Shown here: positions 35,530 through 44,701 of the stretch, piece by piece | How the letters are laid out: every line of letters begins with the position of its first letter | How positions within the stretch are numbered: position 1 is the first letter of the stretch | DNA from: DATNPX01 sp036702975 | GTDB taxonomy: Bacteria > Cyanobacteriota > Vampirovibrionia > Obscuribacterales > Obscuribacteraceae | Direction of reading: 5' to 3' | Assembly: GCA_036702975.1 (NCBI GenBank) | Contig: DATNPX010000032.1 | Location: 1 to 64,000 of the forward strand | Length of the DNA: 64,000 nt | The notes under the pieces: model-generated | Databases searched by the model: none | Seen by the model: the letters and a program-made list of their open reading frames with translations, nothing else | Told to the model about the DNA's origin: nothing | Translations under genes and position numbers: made by a program

Positions 35530-36879
35530 ATGACAGTTTCGGAAATCTCCAACAAGTCCAGAAAATCAAGATGCACTACCACCTACTTGCTCAGCATTGT
35601 CTTACTGTTGTTTGCACTATTTCACGCGCCACAGCCAGCTTGGGCCAAGAAATTCGTTCGAGTTCTTCCTGTCGACGGCACATGGTGGTTCGTTGATTCA
35701 AAGAATCGCACTTTTATCTCAAAAGGCGTGGATTCAGTAAATATCAATCAAGATTACATTGGACACAGCAAAGAGTGTCCTTATGAAAGGAATGCAATTG
35801 CACGCTATCAAACCACTGAGAGTTGGCAGAAAGCGGCAGGAGATAGGCTGCTGCTTTTGAATTTCAACACGTTAGGGGCCTGGTCGGACAGCAAGGTGGC
35901 ACTGGAAAGCACAGGAAAGAAGAAGCAGCTTTACTACACGGTCATACTGCACGCTGCTGATTCTTTCGATAACTGGAATCATCTGGGCCTGTGCGATTTC
36001 TTCGATCCGAAATTTGCGCTCAGCACCAAAGCGTTGGCAGAAAAAATATGTGCCCCACTGAAAGACGACGAGAAACTGATCGGCTACTTTGGAGACAACG
36101 AGCTGCCATGGGTATCGGCGGGCAATCCGCTGCTGCTTCAGTATTTGAATTTTGATGCTGAGGCACCGGGAAGACGAGCCGCGGTGGCGTTTCTGCAGCG
36201 TCACTATCCAAGCTTTATTGACTTCAATCGCGTCTGGAACACGCAATGTCACTCATGGACTGAACTGGACGAGGCAAAAAATATCACCGCGCCATCAGGA
36301 AATCGGGAAATTAAGGATCGATTCGAAAAAGACTGTGAGGACTTCGCGAGCCTCGCCGCAAGCCGTTATTTCGATATCATTGACCTGAGCATCAAAGCCG
36401 CCGATCCAAATCATTTAAATCTTGGTTGCCGCTTTTCTGGCTACCCGGGAGCTCCAATTTTGCGGGCTTGTGCTTCACATGTGGATGTAGTTTCTTTCAA
36501 CTGCTATGAGCCTGATCCGCGCAAAACGATTAGGAAGTATGCTTCTGTGGGGAAGCCGCTTCTAATCGGTGAATTCTCTTTTCGCAGCCAGGACAGCGGA
36601 CTACCAAACAGCAAAGGAGCCGGTCCGATAGTTCAAACTCAAGCGATTCGCGGCGAATGGTACGAATCATATGTCAAGAACGCACTCTCGTGCCCGAACA
36701 TTGTCGGGTACCACTGGTTCGAGCACATCGACCAGCCCAAGGAAGGCCGGTTCGACGGCGAGAATTCCAACTACGGTATTGCCAACATACACGACGAGCC
36801 ATATGCAGAACTGACCCACGTAATGAAGCAAGTCAATCTTGAGGCTGAGAATCTGCACGATAAAGCGGGCGATTATTAG
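35530..36879 (+). CDS. secreted TIM-barrel glycoside hydrolase-like protein
   Basis: 449 aa with a signal peptide (about residues 18-40, TYLLSIVLLLFALFHAPQPAWA). The body resembles clan GH-A hydrolases of the agarase/GH42-like kind: GTWWFVDSKNRTFISKGVDS at the N-terminus, LIGYFGDNELPW with the likely acid/base Glu after Asn, VDVVSFNCYEPDPR, GKPLLIGEFSFRS with the likely nucleophile Glu, and IVGYHWFEHIDQP. These two Glu positions match the retaining mechanism of the clan. The exact family and substrate cannot be settled by eye; a galactan- or agar-type polysaccharide is possible. It stands alone on its strand after the MATE pseudogene. Confidence 0.78.
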   Translation: MTVSEISNKSRKSRCTTTYLLSIVLLLFALFHAPQPAWAKKFVRVLPVDGTWWFVDSKNRTFISKGVDSVNINQDYIGHSKECPYERNAIARYQTTESWQKAAGDRLLLLNFNTLGAWSDSKVALESTGKKKQLYYTVILHAADSFDNWNHLGLCDFFDPKFALSTKALAEKICAPLKDDEKLIGYFGDNELPWVSAGNPLLLQYLNFDAEAPGRRAAVAFLQRHYPSFIDFNRVWNTQCHSWTELDEAKNITAPSGNREIKDRFEKDCEDFASLAASRYFDIIDLSIKAADPNHLNLGCRFSGYPGAPILRACASHVDVVSFNCYEPDPRKTIRKYASVGKPLLIGEFSFRSQDSGLPNSKGAGPIVQTQAIRGEWYESYVKNALSCPNIVGYHWFEHIDQPKEGRFDGENSNYGIANIHDEPYAELTHVMKQVNLEAENLHDKAGDY

Positions 36880-37005
36880 CTGGCAAAATTTTAAGAAGGG
36901 GTTAACAACAGTAGCCTCAAAGGCCCCAACTAATGAAATCGAGTTAGCGTGACAGTAAGATAGGGCTAACCTGATTACAGTTGCTAAGAGACGACGTCGG
37001 CCGAC

Positions 37006-37932
37006 ATGGCAAAACCGGTAATACATAACCACGACGGGCATGTCGACGACATACTTGGTTGTGTGCTTTTGTGGCTGTCGCCTGAAGTATCGCTACAAGC
37101 GATTGGCATCACCAACGGTGACTGCTATTTTGACCAGGCATACGAATCTATGCTGAAGATAGCTACCTACCTAGATCTCGAAGGTCCGGAAATAGCAGTC
37201 AGCGAAGACGAGATGCCGCATCCATTTCCGGATAACTGGCGCAGAGAAAGTTACATAATCAACGAACTTCCACTCTTCAGCGCCAACGATTTCAAGAAGC
37301 CTTACCAGCAAGGGAAGGGACGTCGCATAGAAACAGCCTTTGCCGATTGCTTGAACCATTCCAAAACACCAGTAACGGTAGTGATCACTTGCCCTATGAC
37401 GAATTTAGCGAACACATTGCGCGAACAGCCGTCGTTGAAGTCGAAAATAGCTGAGGTGATCACCATGAGCGGTGCAGTTCACGTGCCAGGGAACGTCGAT
37501 GAAGAGGGTTGCGATGGTTCCGCGGAATGGAATATCTATGCCGATCCTATCGCATTCAAAGAAGTTCTTGAGTCCGTTCCAAGCATAACGATGATTCCAC
37601 TCGATGTGACCAACGAGCTAAAAGTGACACCAGAGTTCTTAGCTAGACTGGAAGAACAGGTCGATAAATCCAAAGCATCAATGCTGGCTTTCAAGCTTTT
37701 CTCCCTCGTCAAAGGCTTCGAATATTACTTCTGGGATACAGTAACAGCCGCCGCACTAGTGGCGCCTCAAATCTTCACGTTCAAAGAGATGAAGCTGGAC
37801 GTCACCACTCAAGGCAAGAGCCTGGGACGCGTTGCCGGTTCGCTTTTCGGCGGTCGCAAGGTGAAGGTCGCCATGCAAGCCGACCGGGAAAAGTTCGAGG
37901 ACCTTGTTCTCTCCATCTTTGCGCGGAATTAA
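37006..37932 (+). CDS. inosine/uridine-preferring nucleoside hydrolase family protein
   Basis: 308 aa. Hydrolyses the N-glycosidic bond of nucleosides. The N-terminal calcium and ribose motif reads NHDGHVDDILG where the family consensus is DxDPGxDD: the central Asp and the DD pair are present, the first Asp is Asn and the Pro-Gly is changed. Other family sites are VVITCPMTNLAN, ITMSGAVHVPGN, SAEWNIYADPIAF and the C-terminal FWDTVTAAALVAP. The protein has no signal peptide. The NHDGxVDD variant occurs in a subgroup of the family, so activity is likely but substrate preference may differ. Confidence 0.87.
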   Translation: MAKPVIHNHDGHVDDILGCVLLWLSPEVSLQAIGITNGDCYFDQAYESMLKIATYLDLEGPEIAVSEDEMPHPFPDNWRRESYIINELPLFSANDFKKPYQQGKGRRIETAFADCLNHSKTPVTVVITCPMTNLANTLREQPSLKSKIAEVITMSGAVHVPGNVDEEGCDGSAEWNIYADPIAFKEVLESVPSITMIPLDVTNELKVTPEFLARLEEQVDKSKASMLAFKLFSLVKGFEYYFWDTVTAAALVAPQIFTFKEMKLDVTTQGKSLGRVAGSLFGGRKVKVAMQADREKFEDLVLSIFARN

Positions 37933-38020
37933 GCTGATCCGCCTGCATCAGACTGTCACCACTCCAGAACCTGTGCTTTAATAGAGCCAGCGAGCGCCTG
38001 AGGCTTGCTATCGAACAAAT

Positions 38021-39754
38021 ATGCAATCCACGACTAAAACAGAAGCGAGCCCGCAAACGCGTTCCAATGTCACCAAGACCGTCGGCCTCGTCGCTCTGTT
38101 GACCGTAGTCAGCAAAATCGCAGGATTTGCCAGAGACGTCATCGTCTTACAAGTCTTCGGAACGACTGCCATAGCGGATGCATACAACTATGCATGTCTG
38201 TTCACGAGCAATGTTTTGATTCTGTTTGGTGGACTGGGGGGACCATTTCACTCCGCCACTGTTTCGGTTTTGACTCGAGAAAAAGACAGGCCTGAAGCCG
38301 GATTGTTGATGGGCCAGGTTGTAGCTGTAACCGCAGCACTGACTTCTTTCATCGCCTTGGCATTCTTTCTGCTTGCACCGTATTTAGTGCAGCTTGTAGG
38401 CAAAGGTTATGCCTCCGAAGATCCTATAGCACATGCAACTTTTATCCAACAGACAGCCGAACAGCTAAGATGGATGTCTCCTCTTGTCGTTATCTCCGGA
38501 CTAATTGGAATCGTCTACGGCATCCTCAACGTTTTCGAACGCATTTTCTGGCCTTCACTTTCACCGCTACTGGCCAGTGTTGCCATTATAGCTGGTGTTC
38601 TTCTCTTCGTAGACCCACATAACCCAGTAGCCTTGCCACTCTCCATTGCCACCCTGATTGGGGCAATCGCGCAACTGCTCGTGCAGTTGCCTGATCTCTT
38701 CAAATGCAAAATACCATGGAAGTTTTCCTTCAAAGCAGATCCACTGCTCAAAGATTATCTGTTGATGTTAGGTCCAGCGTGTTTTGGCACTCTCATCGGA
38801 CAACTCACAGTCTATATCGATTCAAGTTTCACTGGGCAGATGCCAGGACAAGGTGACTGGACTGCAATTATGAATTCAAATCGCCTGGTTCAATTACCGC
38901 TCGGCATTCTGGCAACGGCGATGCTGGTGCCCATGCTTCCGCGCTTTGCCGAGCTAGCACACAAAGACGATGCACAGGGAATCAAGCATGATTACAAGAA
39001 AGCATTTCAGCTCCTGATATTTTTGTCCATGCCGCTAGCAGCATTGTTCGTCGCACTGCCCGAACCAATTGTCGCAGTCTTGTTCAAACGCGGCAACTTC
39101 AACGTCCACTCGGTAAATCTTGTCGGTGAGGCGCTGTGGTGGCTTGCACCCTCGATAATGGTCTATCTTGGCCGCGATTTAATAACTCGTGTCTTCTATG
39201 CGTACAAAGATACGCGCACACCTTTTATGGTGGCATGCATCGCCATCGCCGTCAAGTACGTATTAGACTGGTTCTTCATTACCAGATGCCATTGGAGCGT
39301 GGGGGGCATATCTCTTGCCACGTCCGTCATTACTGTTCTCAACCTCGGTTTGCTCACTTTATTTCTGCGCAGGAGAATTGGGCGATTGGGCACAACTTCG
39401 ATGCTGAAGCCAGTGTCGGTCATGGCCCTTGCCGGTATCGTATGCGGTGCACTTTCCGGCGCAACTTTCCTGGGATGGGAGAAGACATGCGCTTTTGCTT
39501 TCACACCAGAGCATCGAATAGTCCGGGCAGAGTCGGCAAGCGAACGCTTTGATTTCCGTGACTTTCGCATATCGATGATTGATGACCAGCCAGACCCCGA
39601 AAATTCCCGCGCAGTGCACGAGAATTTCATCAGTTTTACAAGCGGACTCTGTCTCAGCGCCGGCACTGGAATGCTCGCATATTTGGCCATCTGTATGGCG
39701 GGACGATTGGATGAAGTCGACATGGTAAGGCGAAAATTTCTTAAGCGGCAGTGA
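38021..39754 (+). CDS. murJ: lipid II flippase MurJ (MviN family)
   Basis: 577 aa with about 14 membrane segments. MurJ moves lipid-linked peptidoglycan precursor to the outer face of the inner membrane. Family sequence begins VGLVALLTVVSKIAGFARD with the conserved Arg, DAYNYACLFTSNVLILFGGL, GGPFHSATVSVL, and later LGILATAMLVPMLPRFAE, LFKRGNFNVHSVNL and GRDLITRVFYAYKDTRTPF. Near residues 485-535 there is a soluble insertion (ERFDFRDFRISMIDDQPDPE) between the last two membrane segments that is unusual in the family. The gene is 88 bp after the nucleoside hydrolase. Confidence 0.93.
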   Translation: MQSTTKTEASPQTRSNVTKTVGLVALLTVVSKIAGFARDVIVLQVFGTTAIADAYNYACLFTSNVLILFGGLGGPFHSATVSVLTREKDRPEAGLLMGQVVAVTAALTSFIALAFFLLAPYLVQLVGKGYASEDPIAHATFIQQTAEQLRWMSPLVVISGLIGIVYGILNVFERIFWPSLSPLLASVAIIAGVLLFVDPHNPVALPLSIATLIGAIAQLLVQLPDLFKCKIPWKFSFKADPLLKDYLLMLGPACFGTLIGQLTVYIDSSFTGQMPGQGDWTAIMNSNRLVQLPLGILATAMLVPMLPRFAELAHKDDAQGIKHDYKKAFQLLIFLSMPLAALFVALPEPIVAVLFKRGNFNVHSVNLVGEALWWLAPSIMVYLGRDLITRVFYAYKDTRTPFMVACIAIAVKYVLDWFFITRCHWSVGGISLATSVITVLNLGLLTLFLRRRIGRLGTTSMLKPVSVMALAGIVCGALSGATFLGWEKTCAFAFTPEHRIVRAESASERFDFRDFRISMIDDQPDPENSRAVHENFISFTSGLCLSAGTGMLAYLAICMAGRLDEVDMVRRKFLKRQ

Positions 39755-39961
39755 CTCCCGAATAGATTAAATCGAGAGGGTTTTACCCTAGAATCTCGCT
39801 ATCCGCAACTACATTGACACACCTTCAACAGGAAGGTAAGGTTGTCTTACTGTGCCTTACCAGTTAATCGTTGCCTACCAGCTGCCGACCTGTGGCGTAC
39901 TGGTTCATCTTAAAAACGGCCGCGAGTCAGTTATGCTCGTTGTAATAAGGACGACAACAGA

Positions 39962-41302
39962 ATGAACGAGACAAGAGGGGCAGAAAGGCAAACGAAGCTA
40001 GGGCATTTGCACGGCATCAGCATATTCGTGCGAGAGAAGATTCTCGGCAACAAGCACTACAAATGGTATCGCCGCAGCGTATGGGCGATTTCATTGCTCT
40101 GGGCTGGATACGTGACAGTGCAGAGTATTCCGTTCTATACGTTTGTTGGTGCAGGAGAGCAAGCTTACAAACGTGGTGACTACCTAACAGCTGAAGAGCA
40201 ACTGCGTGCTGCTTATAAAGAGTCCGAGAGATTTTCACCGAAAGACCCACGCAGAGCCAAAGCTGCAAATAACTTGGCGGAACTTTATCGCACCCTGGGC
40301 AGATATGCCGAAGCAGAGCCTTACTACCAGAAAACTGTCACCCTCGCAGAGGGTCTTGGCGAGAATCGCAAGGAGTACCCGATTAGTCTCAGCAATCTGG
40401 GCACCCTCTATCGCGACGAGGGCAAATATCAAGAGTCGGAAAAGACATTCTTGAAAGCGCTAGACATCTGGGACAAAAAGATCAAACAACCGGACGACCC
40501 ATTGCGGTCAGCCATCCTCAACGGGCTTGGCAAGCTGCGCCGCGATGAAGGACGTTACGCTGACGCAGAGACTTATTACAAAGAAGCGCTGCGCATAAAG
40601 CAAAAAGCATTTGGTAACAACGATGTCGAGATCGCAGGAATGCTAGACAATCTCGCCGGTGTTTGTCGAGATGAAGGGCGCTATGCGGAGTCTGAGTGTT
40701 TTTACCGGCGTGCGCTTTCCATCGATGAGACCGCTTTGGGCAAAGATCATCCGGAAACTGCAACAGACAAAAATAACCTTGCCGGTCTCATGCGCGAAAT
40801 AGGGCAATACAAAATGGCGCGCCCCCTATACAAGGAAGCGTTGCGTGTGCGCCAACTAAGGCTTGGCCCAGCGCATCCTCAGGTTGCTAAATCGCTCTGT
40901 GGTTTAGGCGAGCTCGATCTTGCCAGCGGCAATTCTGATGATGCCGTCAGGCTCTTTAAGCAAGCCTTGAAAATTCAAACCAAGGCGCTAGGTCTAATGC
41001 ATCCTGAAACTGCCACCACAGAAGATGCGCTTGGAATGACATACTTAAAGCAAGGCAACCTGACTCTGGCTAAGGAATACATCGACAAAGCGATTGAAAC
41101 CCGCCAGAAAGTTCTCTCCCCTCAGCATCCGGATTTTGGCACGAGCTTGCGCCACGAAGCGACTCTGGCGATGAAAGAAGGTCACCAAAAGGAAGCCGTT
41201 GCACTTCTGCAAGAGTCTCTGAGCGTATTGAGAGCCGCTTTAGGTGAAAATCACCCGCTCACAAAGTCCGCAGAGTCAGATCTAAAAACAATCTCCGGAT
41301 AG
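39962..41302 (+). CDS. membrane-anchored kinesin-light-chain-type TPR protein
   Basis: 446 aa. One membrane segment near residues 40-60 (RSVWAISLLWAGYVTVQSIP) is followed by eight or more TPR repeats of the kinesin light chain type, 42 residues each, with the recurring blocks NNLAELYRTLGRYAEAEPYY, LGKLRRDEGRYADAETYYKE, DNLAGVCRDEGRYAESECFY and ALGKDHPETATDKNNLAGL. TPRs form a scaffold for protein contacts. AAGGA lies about 9 nt before ATG 39962. The upstream gap holds a 7-bp hairpin (GGTAAGG/CCTTACC, 39835-39861). Partner unknown. Confidence 0.9.
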   Translation: MNETRGAERQTKLGHLHGISIFVREKILGNKHYKWYRRSVWAISLLWAGYVTVQSIPFYTFVGAGEQAYKRGDYLTAEEQLRAAYKESERFSPKDPRRAKAANNLAELYRTLGRYAEAEPYYQKTVTLAEGLGENRKEYPISLSNLGTLYRDEGKYQESEKTFLKALDIWDKKIKQPDDPLRSAILNGLGKLRRDEGRYADAETYYKEALRIKQKAFGNNDVEIAGMLDNLAGVCRDEGRYAESECFYRRALSIDETALGKDHPETATDKNNLAGLMREIGQYKMARPLYKEALRVRQLRLGPAHPQVAKSLCGLGELDLASGNSDDAVRLFKQALKIQTKALGLMHPETATTEDALGMTYLKQGNLTLAKEYIDKAIETRQKVLSPQHPDFGTSLRHEATLAMKEGHQKEAVALLQESLSVLRAALGENHPLTKSAESDLKTISG

Positions 41303-41313
41303 GATTATCTCCT

Positions 41314-41348
41314 GTGCTAGTGCTAGTGCTAGTGCTAGTGCTAGTGCT
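41314..41348. repeat. hexanucleotide tandem repeat (GTGCTA), five full copies plus part
   Basis: GTGCTA is repeated exactly five times from 41314 to 41343, followed by GTGCT. It lies 11 bp after the stop of the TPR gene and before the converging PhnD-like gene. Confidence 0.95.
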
Positions 41349-41374
41349 CTTGCTTAATTAAGTCTGTTCTTCAT

Positions 41375-42268
41375 TTAAGCCAATTGCGGATAGCCGAGCG
41401 AAATTGCGCGTTCTTCGACGTCCGCGACAAAGTCATAATACTCTTGTTGAGGGATAAACTCGAAACCATCAAGAAATAGAGCTTTGCAAAACTCCAAGTG
41501 CGCAGCACCGGATGCAATATCACGGAGGGCAGCTTGTAACGCGAGCACCGTCTCGAGCGGAGTTGAAGCCGCAGTAATCAAAGGTAATCCAGGAGAGTCC
41601 ACAGTCTGCGCAATCACCTTTGTTCTCCCGATGAGCGCAGACTCGAATCTTTTCAAATGCGCATAAGTCACACAATCGATCGCAGCCACATCAGCGCCAC
41701 CATTTGCGACACTAGAAAGACTAGCGTAGTGAGACCCACTAATCGAAACGCTTTCGAAGAAGCGCGAATTCAACGCAAGTGGCGCAACGAGATCACGAAG
41801 AAGATTGGCGCCACTATTGGAGTCAAGCGAATTTATCACACAACGACGGCCGCGGAAGTGAGTGAGTTCTTGCCCCGGCTCCTCAGCGCGCACAACGACA
41901 AAACTGCTATGAAAGGCACCTCGACAGCCAGGAACGGAGTACTTGGGCGTAGCAACAACACGCACCGATTCGCGTAACTCCCGATAAAGCGGGTAGCCGC
42001 ATGTTTGCGACAAAAGCATCTCTTGGTTAAGCCAGATGGAGTCAAGAGGGAGGTTCCTACTTAGTTGCCTTGGAACTTCTTGGATGCCTAATTGCACCAG
42101 TCGCTGTGCAATTGCCGCCCAAAATTCATCATTGAATCGCCGCAACGGTTCGAAATCGTACATAGGAAAAGCAACGATGGCGCCAGGTTCCGATTGCTGA
42201 CAATCTTGCAAACTCTCAGGAGCACACGTATCAGACGTCGATGCGCATGCTGTAAAACTCAATGTCAC
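41375..42268 (-). CDS. PhnD-like (phosphate/phosphonate) substrate-binding protein
   Basis: 297 aa. The fold of periplasmic PhnD/TauT-like binding proteins can be followed: AIVAFPMYDFEPLRRFNDEF, LLSQTCGYPLYRELRESVRV, RGAFHSSFVVVRAEEP, CVINSLDSNSGANLLRDLV, ISGSHYASLSSVANGGADVA, AIDCVTYAHL. The start is a GTG overlapping the desaturase stop in GTGA, so the pair is translationally coupled. The N-terminus is odd: only seven residues precede a possible lipobox cysteine (LSFTAC) and there is no hydrophobic core, so export is doubtful. No ABC permease or ATPase is adjacent. It may be a stand-alone sensor or orphan binding protein. Confidence 0.78.
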   Translation of the reverse strand: MTLSFTACASTSDTCAPESLQDCQQSEPGAIVAFPMYDFEPLRRFNDEFWAAIAQRLVQLGIQEVPRQLSRNLPLDSIWLNQEMLLSQTCGYPLYRELRESVRVVATPKYSVPGCRGAFHSSFVVVRAEEPGQELTHFRGRRCVINSLDSNSGANLLRDLVAPLALNSRFFESVSISGSHYASLSSVANGGADVAAIDCVTYAHLKRFESALIGRTKVIAQTVDSPGLPLITAASTPLETVLALQAALRDIASGAAHLEFCKALFLDGFEFIPQQEYYDFVADVEERAISLGYPQLA

Positions 42269-43233
42269 GACGATTGCTTCTCCAATTGTTTCTCGAAAGG
42301 ATGGACGAGGCTATCGTTCGCTCTCCAGAGAAAGCGCCTTAAAATCTGAGAATAACCAGAGTACACGAGACCTCCGTTTTGCTGAATGAAACTCTCTTTG
42401 TTTTCCTCATAAAGCCGAGGCAGAAGATACCAGGGCACCAACGGCTTTTTGTGATGCGCAAAATGCAAGTTGTTGTTCAGAAACAAAATCGAAAACAAGG
42501 ACTTGCTCTCGATAATTGCTGTTCGATGGTCTATCTCTTCTGAAGCGCGATGCTCAGCGAAAGAGCGCAACATCAGAATAGCTGTTCCAGGGTAGAGAAA
42601 GGAACCCAAATACTCGAGCAGACTCAAGTGGCAAACTGCAATTAACCAAATAAGAATGACACCAACACCAATGCCATGAACAAGCCAAATGCCAACATTC
42701 CTATAATCACCATATGCAATGGCACCGGCTTCCCGCCAGAGAAATTTTGGGATCGTCGTGAAAGGTCCAAGCAGTATCCGTCCAACTAAAGTCGCTTGCA
42801 AGCATTCGAAGACCTTGCCTAACAAAGACAGTCGATGCCACTGTCCGCGGCTCAAATACTTCGATTCTGGGTCGTCATACGGGTCAGTTAGCCGACTATC
42901 GATATGGTGCAGTCGATGCGTCGTCCGGTAAATTTCGAATGGGAGCCACAATGACAAAGGCGGAAAGCCGAATACCCGGTTAAGACGCCACCATCTTGTC
43001 GGATGCCCGTGCACAACCTCATGCTGAAAGGAGCTCTGCCAAGCGATTGTCATACCACCAAGCATAAAAACCAGAACACCAGGAAGACGCGCATGATAGT
43101 AGGTGAGAGCCAGCCAAGCGACGTAGATAGCGAGTCCAAGAAAAACAGTCGGCAACTCAACGGAAGCGCGCCTGAAGCGAAACTTGTTCTGTACTGACGA
43201 ATCCACCGTGTCCGTTGCCATTTGGAAAGTCAT
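42265..43233 (-). CDS. membrane fatty acid desaturase-type hydroxylase
   Basis: 322 aa from ATG 43233, with AGGAA 7 nt upstream; the frame continues to 43314 without a ribosome-binding site. Three histidine boxes that bind the di-iron centre are present: HEVVHGH, HRLHH and NNNLHFAHH. Hydrophobic segments lie at about residues 25-70 and 175-225. Family members desaturate or hydroxylate acyl chains or related lipids in the membrane; the exact product is unknown. It overlaps the PhnD-like gene by 4 bp. It is preceded by a promoter at 43442-43469 and a strong terminator-like hairpin at 43290-43327, so expression may be controlled by attenuation. Confidence 0.9.
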   Translation of the reverse strand: MTFQMATDTVDSSVQNKFRFRRASVELPTVFLGLAIYVAWLALTYYHARLPGVLVFMLGGMTIAWQSSFQHEVVHGHPTRWWRLNRVFGFPPLSLWLPFEIYRTTHRLHHIDSRLTDPYDDPESKYLSRGQWHRLSLLGKVFECLQATLVGRILLGPFTTIPKFLWREAGAIAYGDYRNVGIWLVHGIGVGVILIWLIAVCHLSLLEYLGSFLYPGTAILMLRSFAEHRASEEIDHRTAIIESKSLFSILFLNNNLHFAHHKKPLVPWYLLPRLYEENKESFIQQNGGLVYSGYSQILRRFLWRANDSLVHPFEKQLEKQSS

Positions 43234-43435
43234 TTTGTATTTCCTGAGGTTCGATATGAACGTAAAGTGAGTGTGACGGCAAAAACGAAAACTCCCTTCA
43301 CTTGCAACCCGCAAGAGGAAGGGAGTTCAATGCACGAAATTTTGCTGACCGCTAATTCATCCTGTGCCGATACTCGCCTTCCGGACGGAAGTCGCGACAA
43401 CACATACACATAGAGCACAGTTGAACTTGAGGCAT
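43234..43435 (-). ncRNA. candidate structured leader or small RNA upstream of the desaturase
   Basis: A good promoter at 43442-43469 would start a transcript near 43435. The first 105 nt contain a small hairpin (CTTCC-GTCC-GGAAG near 43375-43388) and are followed by a strong intrinsic terminator (43290-43327), then 60 nt to the desaturase start. The layout fits a riboswitch or attenuator, or a stand-alone RNA of about 150 nt. I do not recognise a known riboswitch class, 6S RNA, SRP RNA or T-box. Confidence 0.4.
43290..43327 (-). terminator. intrinsic terminator in the desaturase leader
   Basis: AACTCCCTTC and GAAGGGAGTT pair over 10 bp and enclose a second stem CTTGC-AACCC-GCAAG. On the minus strand the stem continues into TTCGTTTTTG. 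No minus-strand gene ends just before it, so it lies in the 5' leader of the desaturase gene. It resembles the terminator at 55651-55695. Confidence 0.75.
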
Positions 43436-43441
43436 GACTCA

Positions 43442-43469
43442 ATTATGCCCGAGCCCGACAGAGTGTCAA
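43442..43469 (-). promoter_or_regulatory. sigma-70-type promoter for the desaturase leader
   Basis: On the minus strand TTGACA (43464-43469) is followed after 16 bp by CATAAT (43442-43447), 11 of 12 consensus bases. Confidence 0.65.
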
Positions 43470-43624
43470 GGAAAGCGAGCAAAGTATGAAGCTTTATCGG
43501 AATATTTGGTAAAGAAGCGCGGTTGCTGGGATTCGAAAAGTTATGATGTGGCTGGAATGGCAGAATGTGTGCATCGGCACATGACAAGCTGCAAGTTTCC
43601 AATCATCAGCTATCAGGTGTGCCA

Positions 43625-44701
43625 ATGTTTGGAGCAAAGAAAGAAAAGTTAACTGCAGATCAGGTGAAAGCGGCGTTATCCAAAGTGATGGACCCGGATC
43701 TGAACACGGACATCGTGACCCTCGGCATGATTTCGGACATCAAAGTCGACCTGCCCAAAGTCTATTTCAAATTGACACTCACCACTCCGGCCTGCCCAGT
43801 AAAAGAGAAAATCGAACAGGAGTGTCGAGAGGCCGTTGGTGCACTTCCGGGTGTTGAGGTTGTCGATCTGGAATCCGCCGCAAATGTCGCCAATCAAAAA
43901 CGCGTTGGCGGCAAAGAACCAGTTGAGGGCATCCGCAATATTATCGCTGTGACATCAGGCAAAGGTGGCGTGGGCAAGACTACAGTCTCAGTCAACCTCG
44001 CGGTCGCTCTCTCCAAGTTGGGTGCAAAGGTTGGCATTTTGGACTCCGATATCACGGGTCCAAACGTCCCACTCATGATGGGATTGGACGATTCGCAACC
44101 GACAGCCAAAGATAATCGCATTATTCCCCCCGAGAATTTCGGTGTCAAAGTAATCTCTATGGCGTTCTTCGTGTCCCGCGACACGCCAGTAATCTGGCGC
44201 GGCCCAATGTTGGACAAGGCGATCAAACAGTTTTTGCGTGATGTGCAATGGGGCGAATTGGACTATTTGATTGTGGACATGCCGCCGGGCACAGGCGATG
44301 CTCAACTCAGTATGGTCCAGTCGACAAATATAGCCGGCGGCGTCATCGTTACAACTCCTCAGGATGTAGCCCTCTTAGATGGACGCAAAGGGCTAGCGAT
44401 GTTCAAGATGATGGAAGTTCCGGTGCTCGGATTCGTCGAGAACATGAGCTACTTCCAGCCACCGGGCTCGAGCGAGCGTTTCGAAATCTTTGGTCATGGC
44501 GGCGGAGCGAAGTTGGCCGAAGAGGCTAATGTGCCGTTTCTAGGAGAAATTCCACTGGAAACAGCAGTTAGAGTTGGAGGCGACAGCGGCGCGCCGGTTG
44601 TAGCATCAGATCCGGACTCCAATGTGTCGCAAGCATTCATCAACATCGCCAAGCAAGTGGCCGCTCAAGTAAGCATAAAATCGCTTGCTACTGTTAGCTA
44701 G
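43625..44701 (+). CDS. mrp: Mrp/ApbC-type Fe-S cluster carrier ATPase
   Basis: 358 aa from ATG 43625, with AGGTG 6 nt upstream; the frame starts at 43565 but that part has no match. An N-terminal DUF59 domain (about residues 8-85, VMDPDLNTDIVTLGMISDIK, LTTPACPVKEKIEQ) is fused to a P-loop ATPase with the deviant Walker A SGKGGVGKTTVSVNLA, the switch regions ILDSDITGPNVPLMM and VDMPPGTGDAQLS, and FVENMSYF near the C-terminus. The CxxC motif usually seen near the end of such carriers is not present: the position reads FQPPGSSERFEIFGHGGG. Mrp proteins transfer Fe-S clusters to targets. The gene is unlinked to the suf operon. Confidence 0.92.
   Translation: MFGAKKEKLTADQVKAALSKVMDPDLNTDIVTLGMISDIKVDLPKVYFKLTLTTPACPVKEKIEQECREAVGALPGVEVVDLESAANVANQKRVGGKEPVEGIRNIIAVTSGKGGVGKTTVSVNLAVALSKLGAKVGILDSDITGPNVPLMMGLDDSQPTAKDNRIIPPENFGVKVISMAFFVSRDTPVIWRGPMLDKAIKQFLRDVQWGELDYLIVDMPPGTGDAQLSMVQSTNIAGGVIVTTPQDVALLDGRKGLAMFKMMEVPVLGFVENMSYFQPPGSSERFEIFGHGGGAKLAEEANVPFLGEIPLETAVRVGGDSGAPVVASDPDSNVSQAFINIAKQVAAQVSIKSLATVS

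Noticed and set aside
43360..43400. GTCCGGAAGG in the desaturase leader, similar to the SRP RNA tetraloop region
   Set aside because: The conserved flanks of SRP RNA domain IV (GGTCAGG, AGCAGCC) are missing and the local stem pairs differently.
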